Source of the DNA: Dichetophora obliterata
Lineage: Eukaryota > Arthropoda > Insecta > Diptera > Sciomyzidae
Assembly (NCBI GenBank): GCA_963920525.1
Contig: OY986435.1
Coordinates: 99,032,115-99,096,114 of the forward strand
DNA: 64,000 bases
Reading direction: 5' to 3'
Every line of letters begins with the position of its first letter. Position 1 is the first letter of the stretch. The notes under the pieces are model-generated. The model was not told the origin of the DNA and did no database searches. It saw only the letters and a list, made by a program, of their open reading frames with translations. The translations under genes were made by a program, and so were the position numbers. Positions 53,400 through 62,897 of the stretch are shown here, one piece after another.

Positions 53400-55932
53400 A
53401 CGTTCCTCCCAAGAGCAGTGTAGAGGTCTATGCAAGCCTTGCGGATTGCATAGAATTTATATTAAATTTACTTGACCTTAATGACGACATTTTATTGCTG
53501 GGCGATTTTAATTTGCCTGACTTAAAATGGTATTCTTCTGACGATGAAACACATTTTTGTGCATCTAATTCGAAGACATGCCAAGAACATATATTTGTTG
53601 ACGATATATGTTCGGACTTACAACAAGTTAGTTGTATTTATAATAGTCTGGAAAGGCTGCTTGACCTAGTCTTAACTACAGACAGTAACAATGTCACTGT
53701 TCAGAAGGAACTTCATGCTTTGACTACTATTGATAATTACCATCCACCTTTGAGTATTTGGTATAAATCCGATAGGGAGAATATGGTAAATTCAAGCTCT
53801 GTTGACACAGTTTATGAATTCAATTTCAAAAAAGCTGACTTTTTGGGGTTGAATCATTTACTTTATAGTAAATTAAATATAATTACAGAGTACATAAATA
53901 ATAATAGTCTTAATAGTTCAATAAATTTTTTCTATACGGAGCTCTTTGCTATGTTTTCTCAGTCTGTACCATATAGTCTCAAATTTGCGAAAAATTCTGC
54001 GTACCCTTGGTACACAAAGGATTTAAAGACTCTTCGCAACAATAGGAATAGGGCATGGAAGAAATATGTTTGTAGTTTTGACTCAAATGACCTAGAAACA
54101 TACAAACGTTTGTTTCTGGAATTTGAGAATTGCTCAGCTGCATTATATAATGAGTATTTGGATAATATGAAGCTGAGTATTTTGTCTGATCCAAGAAAAT
54201 TTTGGGGATTTATTAATGTTAAGAAGAAGACTGATGGATTTCCTTCTTCTTTCAAATTTCAGGATGGATTTACTGACGATTCCACCATTATTTGTGGCTT
54301 ATTTGCCAATCTTTTTAAAGAATCATTTTGTTCAGATTCTTTTAATCCTGATTTAGCGTATTTTGATTATATGAACAACGCATCCAGAGTTTCTTTGGGG
54401 CATATATCTTTTACCTCAGAGGATATTTTTAAGTATATTGAATCAATCGATGTGGATTTTAGCGCTGGACCAGATGGAATTCCTGCCGCTGTGTTAAAAC
54501 AATGCGGCTCCATTTTATGTCAGCCACTTTCGTTACTTTTTAATAAATCAATTAATGAAAGTAATTTTCCTTTTTTTTGGAAAAAATCTTATATCAGTCC
54601 TATTTACAAAAAAGGTTGCAGGAATGACGTCACTAATTATAGGCCTATCGCTAAATTGTCTTCGATTCCTAAACTTTTTGAGCGAATGGTGTACGATCGA
54701 GTGAAAATTCACTGTGGGCAAGTCATGACAACTCGTCAGCATGGTTTTGTTACTCGCAGATCCACTGTGTCTAATCTCCTTGATTTCACTGCATTCTGCT
54801 TAAAATCTATTGATTCTGATAGCCAAGTCGATTGTATTTACACTGACTTTGGCAAAGCATTTGATAAATTACCACATAATCTAATTTTATTTAAACTTAA
54901 ATTAATGGGATTTCCTTAATATTTTGTAAACTGGATCAAATCGTATTTGATGGAGCTATCTTATCAAATACGGTTCCGAGGCGTGTTGTCTTCTGAATTT
55001 GTTGCAGAATCAGGTGTTCCTCAAGGAAGCCACCTGGGTCCACTTCTGTTTATTTTGGCAATTAATGATGTTACCCACGTCATCAAACACTCTCATTTGC
55101 TTATTTATGCAGATGATATAAAAATATACAGAACAATTGATTCTAATGACAATTCAGACCTGCTCCAGTCAGACTTGACCCCTTTGAGGTTTGGTGTTCT
55201 AAAAATAACATGTTTTTAAATCCAGATAAATGCCAAACTATGACCTTTTCGCGTAAAAGGAACAATTTTATTTTTGATTACAAAATTAAAGATACTGCTT
55301 TAAGTCGTGTAACTACCGTCAAAGACCTTGGTATATGCATGGATTCTAAATTGTCGTTTAACATGCATATTGATACAATTTGTAAAAAAGCGTCTTCTAT
55401 GCTTGGTTTTATAAAACGGTGGGCCAAAGAGTTTGATAGCTTAATAACAACTACAACTCTTTACTATTCAATCGTGCGTCCTCACTTGGAGTACGCAAGT
55501 CAAGTATGGTCCCCACATTACAATGCGCATGTTGATCGTATAGAAAGAATTCAAAAACATTTTGTTCGGTTTGCTCTAAGAGGCTTGAGTGGAACTGACA
55601 CATTTAACCTTCCTCCATATGAGGATCGTTTGAAATTATTAAAAATGCAATCTTTAAGTGAGAGAAGAAAATCTGCTGATATCGTCTACTTACACCAACT
55701 CATAACTGGTGTATTCGACTCTCCAGAGCTTCTTTCTCTTTTAAATTTTAATACTAACCGTAGAAGCAGTAGAAACTCTAACAACTTGATTTATTTACCA
55801 TTTAGTAGAACAAATTATATGTTAACTGCTCCATTAAATCGCATGAGTACCTTTGTTAACAACTGTAACGTGTTTGATGTTAACTTGTCGAAAGGTCAAC
55901 TCAAAAGTAGATTAAAAACTAATGAAGGATAA
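53400..55932 (+). pseudogene. CR1-like LINE ORF2: endonuclease end and reverse transcriptase
   Basis: ORF2 resuming exactly at the LTR junction, mid-endonuclease: VPPKSSVEVYASL, LLLGDFNLPDLKW (about 53495), LDLVLTT. The RT follows: SAGPDGIPAAVLKQC (about 54465), NYRPIAKLSSIPKLFERMV, QHGFVTRRSTVSNLLDF, CIYTDFGKAFDKL. A TAA at 54917-54919 interrupts GFP-YFVNW; the same frame continues through SGVPQGSHLGPLLFILAIND and LLIYADDIKIY. A frameshift near 55180-55205 leads to the last frame (MFLNPDKCQTMTFSRKR...). Two lesions, plus the loss of everything before the LTR. It is related to but distinct from the LINE at 6.5-9.2 kb. Confidence 0.85.
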
Positions 55933-56424
55933 GATCTATGTAAACGCATGGTTAGTTGTTATGTCTTGTGTTTGTCCCTGAGCCCAACCCATATTATGGT
56001 GGGTAAATTTTTCTCCCTTTTGGTTTTTTTTTTGGACCACTTCTATCGATATCTTTGAGATATTTCAATGATATTTGGATTGGTTCTTAAAATGATATAT
56101 TGCGGAGAATGTGTGAAAAAGCTGTAGTAGCTGAACTCTATTGTTATTGCATGTTAAAAAAAAAATACCAGGAAACTGTTGGAGCCTAAATTGATTCGAG
56201 ATAAAGAAGTAAACAAAGAACAAAACAAAGAAGTAAACAAATAACGTAGCTATTGTTATTAAAGAAGTAAACAAAGAACACAACAAACAAATCTTTGCAG
56301 TGTAATAACCCAAAATTCTGCGAATTTTAGGTCTACATGCTAACGCCATAACTCTCTTCTTTTTTAGCGATCATTCATTATTAATCTATTTACGGCTGGG
56401 ATGCCAAGCAGCGGAGACTGGGGT
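55933..56424 (+). other. LINE 3' UTR and flank
   Basis: The LINE 3' UTR probably runs to about 56050 (CCATATTATGGTGGG, T-run). At 56205-56290 there are three copies of AAGAAGTAAACAAAGAACA-like units in direct order. Nothing else recognised. Confidence 0.5.
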
Positions 56425-56595
56425 CTTCGCTAATGCCCATATTACACGATGCTCGTTTGCTCGGCGTGCACATGGCCGTGTAATATGGTTGTTATTGTAT
56501 TCTCCAAAATTTTTGACAGTTTCGCATTGGAAGCAACAACAAAATTATCTGCTCGTCGAGCAAACGAGCATCGTGTAATATAGGCATAAGCGGAG
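56425..56595. mobile_element. Foldback MITE with about 38-bp arms
   Basis: The left arm contains ATATTACACGATGCTCGTTT followed by GCTCG; the right arm is its reverse complement, ending at about 56585. Including outer bases (TCGCTAATGCC versus CCGCTTATGCC) the arms reach about 38 bp with four or five mismatches. The element is about 170 bp long and can fold into a long hairpin. No target duplication identified and no ORF. Confidence 0.8.
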
Positions 56596-57247
56596 CCAGC
56601 CACCGAAGAATAGAATCACCGATTAGAGCAAACAGCAACAATCTAAGCAGTTATTCCCATAGAGGCTCTAGGGGAAGCCTAGGAGTAGCTTTGCGATCTA
56701 AGCAGGTTGTCGGCACTGTAGAAGTGCTTACGACACCAGGGTAGGGAGAGTAGGTGAGGCCTATGGGCCGGTGGGCAGGGCACGCGAGGACACCCCACCC
56801 AACGATGGTAATTATCGTCATTTAGCCTACACACCCGAAAAGCTACAATTATATAACTCAAGCGTAATATAATTGTGGATAAACAAGTATATAGATTATG
56901 TATTTGAATTAATTAAGTTATAGTTTTTAAGTATATACGTAGGTTAAGTCTTATAAGTTATGATAATAAAGTTATTGAAATATAACTAGAATATAATCAT
57001 AGTTTTATTTAATGATGGTTCGTGGTAATAGGTAGTCTTTTCCCTACTGGGTAACCTTTTAGTTATTGCATCAATAATATATTGTCTTATTTTATTTTCA
57101 TGGTCACGAGCCGATAGCGGCTATAGGACAACGGGACTCTAGCACGAGCTAGTTATTGCAAGCAGCAGGTGTCTTCACAAAGACTAGCCAGAACGGGAGA
57201 ATGGCGTGAGGGCAACAACAATGCTCATACATCGAGTCACGTCATAT

Positions 57248-57262
57248 GGAAATATATAAGAA
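57248..57262 (+). promoter_or_regulatory. TATA-like box of unit B
   Basis: GGAAATATATAAGAAC, about 340 bp before the GTCGAC block. Placement by resemblance only. Confidence 0.35.
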
Positions 57263-57589
57263 CTGTATAACGCACAAACAGAAGGAACATAAAGAGACTA
57301 AGAAGCTACCTCAGAGGGAAAAACCTTACATCATGTTGAGTCTGGTGTGAGCCATCGCGGAGTTAAGTTATATTCTAAAATCATCTCACAACAGAAGTAG
57401 CGCGACTTTCATTCGGTAACGTGAACAGTCAAGTTGGGCAGTATTCAAACGTGGGATCTACGTCAGCGTAGACAGCAAACTATCACCGTGCGCCAGCTGT
57501 ACTCGACAGCGATATCAATAACGTCGTCCAGCGTCGATCGTTTTTCTTCAGGTCGAACAGTCGCCAGGGAGTACGGCGACGTCGACAGC

Positions 57590-57770
57590 GTTGACCCATC
57601 GCGCAGCCAGCGTCCACAGAGGTGCCATACGGCCGCGTAGTCGCAGCAGCACAGCCACCGCCAACAGAGACGTCGACAGAGGCGTCGACAGAAAATTCGG
57701 CAGAGAGGTCGACAGATATGCAGGCAGAGACGTCGGCAGATAAGTTGGCAGAGAGGCCAGCTGCATCACC
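57590..57770 (+). repeat. GTCGACAG/GGCAGAGA repeat block of unit B
   Basis: Repeated short units such as GACGTCGACAGAGG, GGCGTCGACAG, GAGGTCGACAG and GACGTCGGCAG at intervals near 18-22 bp. CG-rich inside AT-rich DNA, comparable in position to the ACGTC block of unit A. Confidence 0.7.
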
Positions 57771-58069
57771 TTAGCAGTGCAATCCACACAGCGACCGCAG
57801 CAGAGGAGCTACTATATACGTAACCATAAAGAGGAGACCGGTATCACGTATCATTAGAGTTATTTAGTATTTTATTTTATTTAAAATAAATATAATTTCC
57901 CTTAATAGTAAGTTTATAATATCGTTTACACATAATCGGTGCTTATTAGAGTGGTTCAGCTGCGTGAATAGGAATTGGTCCTAAGAATACGCGTTGAAAG
58001 TATAATATTAGTGATAACAAACATCTGAGCGCAAATAACCGCTAAGATCCTTAATCCTCCCCGTGAAAC

Positions 58070-58521
58070 TGAGGGTGAGCGTAGTCGAATCTCGTTCATC
58101 ATCAGCCTCATCCTATCCCCCGTGTTGTAGTCGAATCTCATCTCGGTTCCTACTTAGATTTTTCCTTCATGTATTGATGGTGAGTGTTGTCGAATCTCAC
58201 GCATCATCAATAACTTCCAATTCCCCGGGGCGTGGTCAAATCCCACCCCGTATCCTATCCTACATACTTCTTTCGTGCTTTGGTGGTGAGAGTAGTCGAA
58301 TCTCATTCATCATCAACCACCTCTAAGCCCTGGGGTGTAGTTGAATCTCACCCCATCCTTTCGTCCTACCCCAAATATAGCGTATTAAGCGAAGTAGAAT
58401 AACAACTCTCTGGCGGGAGTCTGCCTGAATTCAACCCCTTACCTGGCTATGAGTTTAGTCGAATCTCACTCATCAGTTAAATACCTTATCCTACCCCTGG
58501 GTGTAGTCGAATCTCATTCAG
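58070..58521 (+). ncRNA. Tandem covarying RNA-hairpin array B
   Basis: Eight hairpins around the loop TAG-TCGAATCT (variants TGG-TCAAATCC and TAG-TTGAATCT). Paired positions counted from the loop: 58070-58104, 11 of 12; 58120-58146, 6 of 8; 58175-58209, 11 of 12; 58226-58250, about 6 of 7; 58281-58315, 11 of 12; 58331-58355, 7 of 7; 58449-58473, 6 of 7; 58497-58521, 7 of 7. Long-armed (TGATGGTGAG type) and short-armed (GGGGTG type) hairpins alternate, giving a 105-106 bp dimer. Stems vary while pairing is kept, including G-U pairs on the plus strand. The stretch 58381-58440 lacks the loop motif. Confidence 0.7.
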
Positions 58522-58899
58522 CTCCTCCAGAACGAATTCAACGAATTTCGCCAGAGGCGAATCGCTAAAGCGAACTATATTAGCGACCAATTCCATAATC
58601 ACAAAGCATGTTAAAATTAATATAATTTGCTACATAGATTTTGCAATGATTTTTAATTAATATTTCATTCTTTAATATCAAATCATTCGTAAGTTTGAAT
58701 AACCAGTACAATCTTCAGATAATAGAGTTAATAAGATAAGATTTATAGTGCGTTTATTTATTTATTTCAGTCAATGAACCAAGTTTTTACAGACTATACA
58801 GAGTTTATATAAAAAAACTTAAATTATTAAGGTAAATAAGGCATTACTTTAAAAATAACTGTTTAGTAATTGCTTCATAGTTAATTTAGATACAGAAAA

Positions 58900-61626
58900 A
58901 TCAATATCACTTTTGGACTCTATAGATTGAAATTGAATCTATAAATCTATAAATTGAAATCTATTTACTAGAGAATTAATGGCATAATTTGTTCTCCGAT
59001 CTGCTTAGCATTCTAAAAGGGATATTGAAGTTTATTAATTCAAGTAATGATAGACCACCCACAATAAGATCAAAAATGAATAAGAGTGGTGAAATTATTC
59101 TTCTATTTTGAAGAGATTTCAAATGGATAAGCAAACATAGTGCATTATATGACGAAATAGGATCTTCAAAATTTAGCCCTCTAAGTTCAAAACGAATAAA
59201 CGATTTTTGGTCAAGCCACAGAATTTGAACTTCATAAAAAAGGCTCCATGTGAAGGAAGCCTATTTCAATTTAGAGCGAACTATAGAAGTAAAAATAGAT
59301 TTCAATTTATAAGCATCTAAAAAATTTTAGCTATTCCTACGCATAAAAGCTAACAATGCATAGGATTAGGGAATAATATAATCCAAGTGGGCTACAAACG
59401 ACACTTTAGAGCAAAAAATAACACCCAGTATTTTTTTATTATGTATTAACAGGTCTTTCACCTCCTTTAACACAAGTTAATGGTTAGAAAAATTTTAAGG
59501 TCATCTGCAAAAAGTAAACATTTTGAGTGACACACAACATTAGTGATTTCATTGATAAATAATGAACCTTTTTCTCCGTATGCTTTATTCCTTCTAAACG
59601 GTTTTATTAAACGTCTTGAATATCACGAGAACAGGCTAATGACAAGTGTTCTTCATTCTCAACTTGGGTTTGATTGGTCGAACAGTTTATATATCTCTCC
59701 AGTTGAAGTTTTGCAAGAGAGCATAAATTCCCTATTAAACTGAAATGAATACCGTCTACCAGAGTTTTATTCTCATTCACTTCCATGTTCCAATAGGGGA
59801 TAGAATTTTTTTCTCTTTTTTGCATATATGTTGTTGTAGTTTAGTGTAATTATAAGTTATTTTTTTTTAAAGATCTCATACTTAGCTAACAAGCAGCCAT
59901 GAGCAATATAATCGCCTTAATATAATCGCGATAAAAAATTTTCTCAAAGGAACGGCAAGAAAAACGACTCGTATAGGGCATTACCGTTGCAGTCAAAATT
60001 AAATTCAAACAAGCAATCATGATACAATAGCTATTAGGTGTCATGAGAGCGTGTGTCGTTCAAAACTGTTGTGAACTGTTATGGTAGCGATACCTTAGTG
60101 AGCGATGCTTTTTTTCTGAATGTGTTTTGCTCTAAACGTCAGAAAAATTGTAAATTATGTAATTTAATTATTAATATTATGCAATTATATAAATAATTTC
60201 AGTGCAATTGTTGGCTCCGCCGAATGCGTTCAATGTGTGTGACACACCCGGTTTGTTTTGTTTTCTTTTGTTTAACATTCGATGGTCGCAGCTCGTGAGA
60301 AAACAGGTAGCTGTCATGGGTACCTAATAGTCATTGTATCAAACAAACAAAATATTCAAAAAATGAAATGACAGCTCAGAGAAATATACAGGTGCGACAC
60401 CTGTGTTTCAAATTTTTTTAAGGCTATATCACAATTTTATATGGATAGCAAAAATAATCCAATTTGTTATAGGATTATTATTTTTGTTTTTGCTTTGCAT
60501 GTAAAAAAAAATAATCTGGATTATTTTGAAGAGAATGGAACGCAGCTAATGTTTAATGTTTTTCTTCTTTCACACTTAATGCAAGCGAGTAGCGTAAAAA
60601 TTTATTTTTGATAAGAGTAATACTAATAGTTCTATGTTTAAGAGTAAGACACACATTGTTCATTTTTTATGTTTTTACTGAAGTCTCAATAAAGTACTTT
60701 CTTACATACTTACTTGATAAATATTAAAAATTACAAAGACCCTAAGATACTACCTTGCGGTACTCCAGATGTAACTGTGAAAGTAGGAGAACTATAATTC
60801 TCAATGCTTACAAAACTTTTTCTATTTTCAAGATATGTCTTTAACCACTTCAAGACCACAGAATGAAAACCAAGTTTGGCTAATTTTTTAATCAATAACG
60901 AATGTGAAACTTTATCAAAAGCCTTAGAAAAATTCGTGTATGCTGTATCAACTTCAACTTGCAAAAGTATGAAAAGCGGAGATACAATATTCTGAAAAGC
61001 AGACAAGATTAGTAACTGTCGAGCGAAAAGAGACAAAGCCATGTTGAAGTGGGGAGATTAAACTTTTGATCGCAGAAAATATCTTCTGCTTAACTATAGT
61101 TTCACAAAGCTTAGAGACTGTTGACAGTTTCTATAATTTGTAATAATATCTTTATTTCCAGCTTTATCATAGGTGTTATAGTTGAAATTTTCCAATCAGA
61201 TAAAAATATACCTCAATTAAGGGATCTATTAAACATAATTTGAAGTGGCTCGTCAAGGTACTGCAAACAATTTTTGAAAAAACACGCTGAAGCCCATTAA
61301 TATCTGACTTCATAGAGTTTTCGAATTCCATTTATAACATCTTGTTCAGACAGAAATAAAGAACCCAAGTCAATGGAATGCCAATCTACATTATCATATT
61401 CGCCAGCAGCAAAGTTATTTTGAAAATACTCTGCAAAAAGCTTAGCTCTATCAAGGGCCGAGTTCGAACATTTATTCTTGTAGAACATTGAAGTTGGAAT
61501 ATTAGATGCATTCCTTTTTGCGTTAACGTAAGTCCAAAACGCTTTCGGGCTAGAATTAATATTTGTTTCAACTTTTAAAATATATTGCTTGAAAATATAT
61601 TTACTAAGAAAATTAAACTCTCTCAT
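58900..61626 (-). pseudogene. LINE RT remnant, many lesions
   Basis: In order on the minus strand: FNFLSKYIFKQYILKVETN and AFWTYVNAKRNASNIPTSMF (pre-RT region, 61626-61297), LDEPLQIMFNRSL and LISPLQHGFVSFRSTVTNL in shifting frames, then NFSKAFDKVSHSLLIKKLAK and TVTSGVPQGSILGSL (to about 60731). After the insertion the RT resumes as FINEITNVVCHSKCLLFADD (the catalytic A-DD motif, about 59560-59500) and a C-terminal LIVGGLSLLELINFN segment that parallels the LINE at 53.4-55.9 kb. No frame survives for more than about 110 codons. Confidence 0.75.
59562..60713 (+). mobile_element. 5'-truncated retroposon with 10-bp target duplication
   Basis: Insertion of 1,152 bp flanked by perfect TTGATAAATA copies at 59552-59561 and 60714-60723. 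The right end has AATAAA (60689-60694) and then a TTAC-type tail (CTTACATACTTAC), so it is a plus-strand retroposon. It starts mid-frame with NEPFSPYALFLLNGFIKRLE and ...SPVEVLQESINSLLN, ending at 59743, followed by a 0.95-kb 3' UTR. The protein tail is not recognised; it could be a LINE C terminus or a retrocopy of a host mRNA. Confidence 0.75.
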
Positions 61627-61740
61627 AAAATGCCGATATTTGATGAAAAATCCATTTGATGAGATGCAGCATGCTTTTTATAAACTTTATTTCTAAGATT
61701 TTTCAACTTCACCAAACCTTCAAAACCTGTTTGAGCAGTT

Positions 61741-62231
61741 ATCGTGTTTAACAAGCCGGTTACACAGGCCTGTGAAAGTGCGAAAGAATACGTGTACTGT
61801 TCGAATGATTCGAAAAATTTCGCACTTTCATGCTAGTAGCAAGAGGAGCTACTCATGCACGTGAAAGTTCATTAAAGAATTCCATCGAATGCGAAGGTTC
61901 TCGCTGCTTTTGCAGTTTGCGTGTGCTTTACTTGTTGTTTTGTTTGCTTTTAATTATAAACAAGCTATCAGTGTTGCTTCCTGTACGAAATCGCCGAAAA
62001 CGCGAAATCAACCCACCAAAAGTAATTAAAAACAACACTGATATCCCCCTTTTTGACATACACTGGCCGCTGCTGTCAAAATCCACTGGCTCTGAAATTT
62101 CGTTGCCAATAGCAATGAAAGTGGCATGAAAGTGAATCCAGTGTAAGTGTATTTGTAAAATATTATGAATGTATTGAGTTTTTCGAACTACAGAGCCAGT
62201 ATACTGGCCTGTGTAGCATGCCTGTATGAGC
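61741..62231. other. Intergenic sequence
   Basis: Between the LINE remnant and a small MITE. TTACACAGGCCTGTG near 61760 and ACTGGCCTGTGTAG near 62203 form a weak inverted pair that could be element ends 450 bp apart. The two opposing 100-codon frames at about 61.9-62.2 kb are not gene-like. Confidence 0.35.
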
Positions 62232-62477
62232 CAAAACACGACTAACTTTAAGTTTTTTACCATAAAAAATTTTAGCGCGTTTTATTATAAAACACCATTA
62301 AAACACTGTAAAGGTCAAAACATATCATGGTAAAAAGGCTTAAAGGTCAAAACCTCAAGCTGTCAAGGCTTAATTTTTTCATGAACATTAGCAAAATAAG
62401 AGCAAAAATGGAACAGTAAGAAAACATAAACGTCAAACTAAAATGTGAAAAAGCGCTGTGTAAACAGTCGTGTTTTG
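62232..62477. mobile_element. Small MITE-like inverted repeat element
   Basis: CAAAACACGACT at 62232-62243 faces AGTCGTGTTTTG at 62466-62477: perfect 12-bp arms, 246 bp overall, no ORF. It lies about 420 bp upstream of the Aurora start codon. Confidence 0.55.
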
Positions 62478-62897
62478 AGATGAAACACAATAGCGATAAA
62501 ACGTGTTTTATTTTCGGTGTAAATGTATTATTATAAAATAATTTTATTTTATAATAATTTATTTAATAATAATATTTATTTCGGTGTGAAAGACAAAATG
62601 AAATTTGACGAAAATTTTTATGAGTGTGAACACTTTCGTGATAACACGATTTAACATAACATTTGATGAGTGATTTGAGGTTTGAACGAGCCTAATGTTT
62701 TTAACAGATTTAAATTTTGTGGCAACACTCCACACGTACATAATTTCAAAACGAGCTTTTGGCGCATTCGTATACAATTTCGATTTCAAACGGCGTTTCT
62801 TAATTTTATTGTATAAGTATTTTAATTGAAATTTTGTCAAAAATCATCATTTATTTTTACATTTCACAAAGCTTACTACAATATTAAACGAAAAGAA
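62478..62897 (+). other. Upstream region of Aurora gene
   Basis: AT-rich sequence with TTTATAATAATTTATTTAATAATAATATTTATT near 62535-62580. No clear TATA-initiator pair and no DRE site seen. The upstream in-frame extension to 62826 begins with TTG, so the ATG at 62898 is the likely start. Confidence 0.5.

Larger units (their letters stand above)
56596..58740 (+). mobile_element. Non-coding unit B with hairpin array
   Basis: About 2.1 kb without a credible ORF, organised like unit A: TATA-like AATATATAAG near 57251, a GTCGACAG-rich tandem block (57590-57770), a TTTATTTTATTTTATTT tract (57868-57890), then the hairpin array (58070-58521). The ends were not found. Sequence similarity to unit A is low outside these shared features, so common descent is inferred only from the order. 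Confidence 0.45.
58750..61740 (-). mobile_element. CR1-like LINE remnant, minus strand, split by an insertion
   Basis: The 3' end is marked by TTTATTTATTTATTT at 58750-58767 (an ATAA-type tail on the minus strand). Coding remnants run right to left from about 61626 to 59000. Many stops and frameshifts; a 1,152-bp insertion at 59562-60713 lies inside the RT. The 5' end is not defined. Confidence 0.7.

Noticed and set aside
58070..58521. Row of tRNA T-arm-like or box B sequences (GTCGAATC)
   Set aside because: The loop is one base off a T-loop, no acceptor or anticodon stems exist, and arm lengths vary from 6 to 12 bp.
59543..59743. Short plus-strand frame as an independent host gene
   Set aside because: It begins across the target duplication of a retroposon insertion, so it is a truncated tail of that element.
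61757..62217. MITE bounded by ACACAGGCC inverted ends
   Set aside because: Only about 10 bp match, with no target duplication; too weak to call.
62826..62897. N-terminal extension of Aurora A
   Set aside because: The upstream start is TTG; the first ATG at 62898 has acceptable context and is followed by a KEN box at the expected place.
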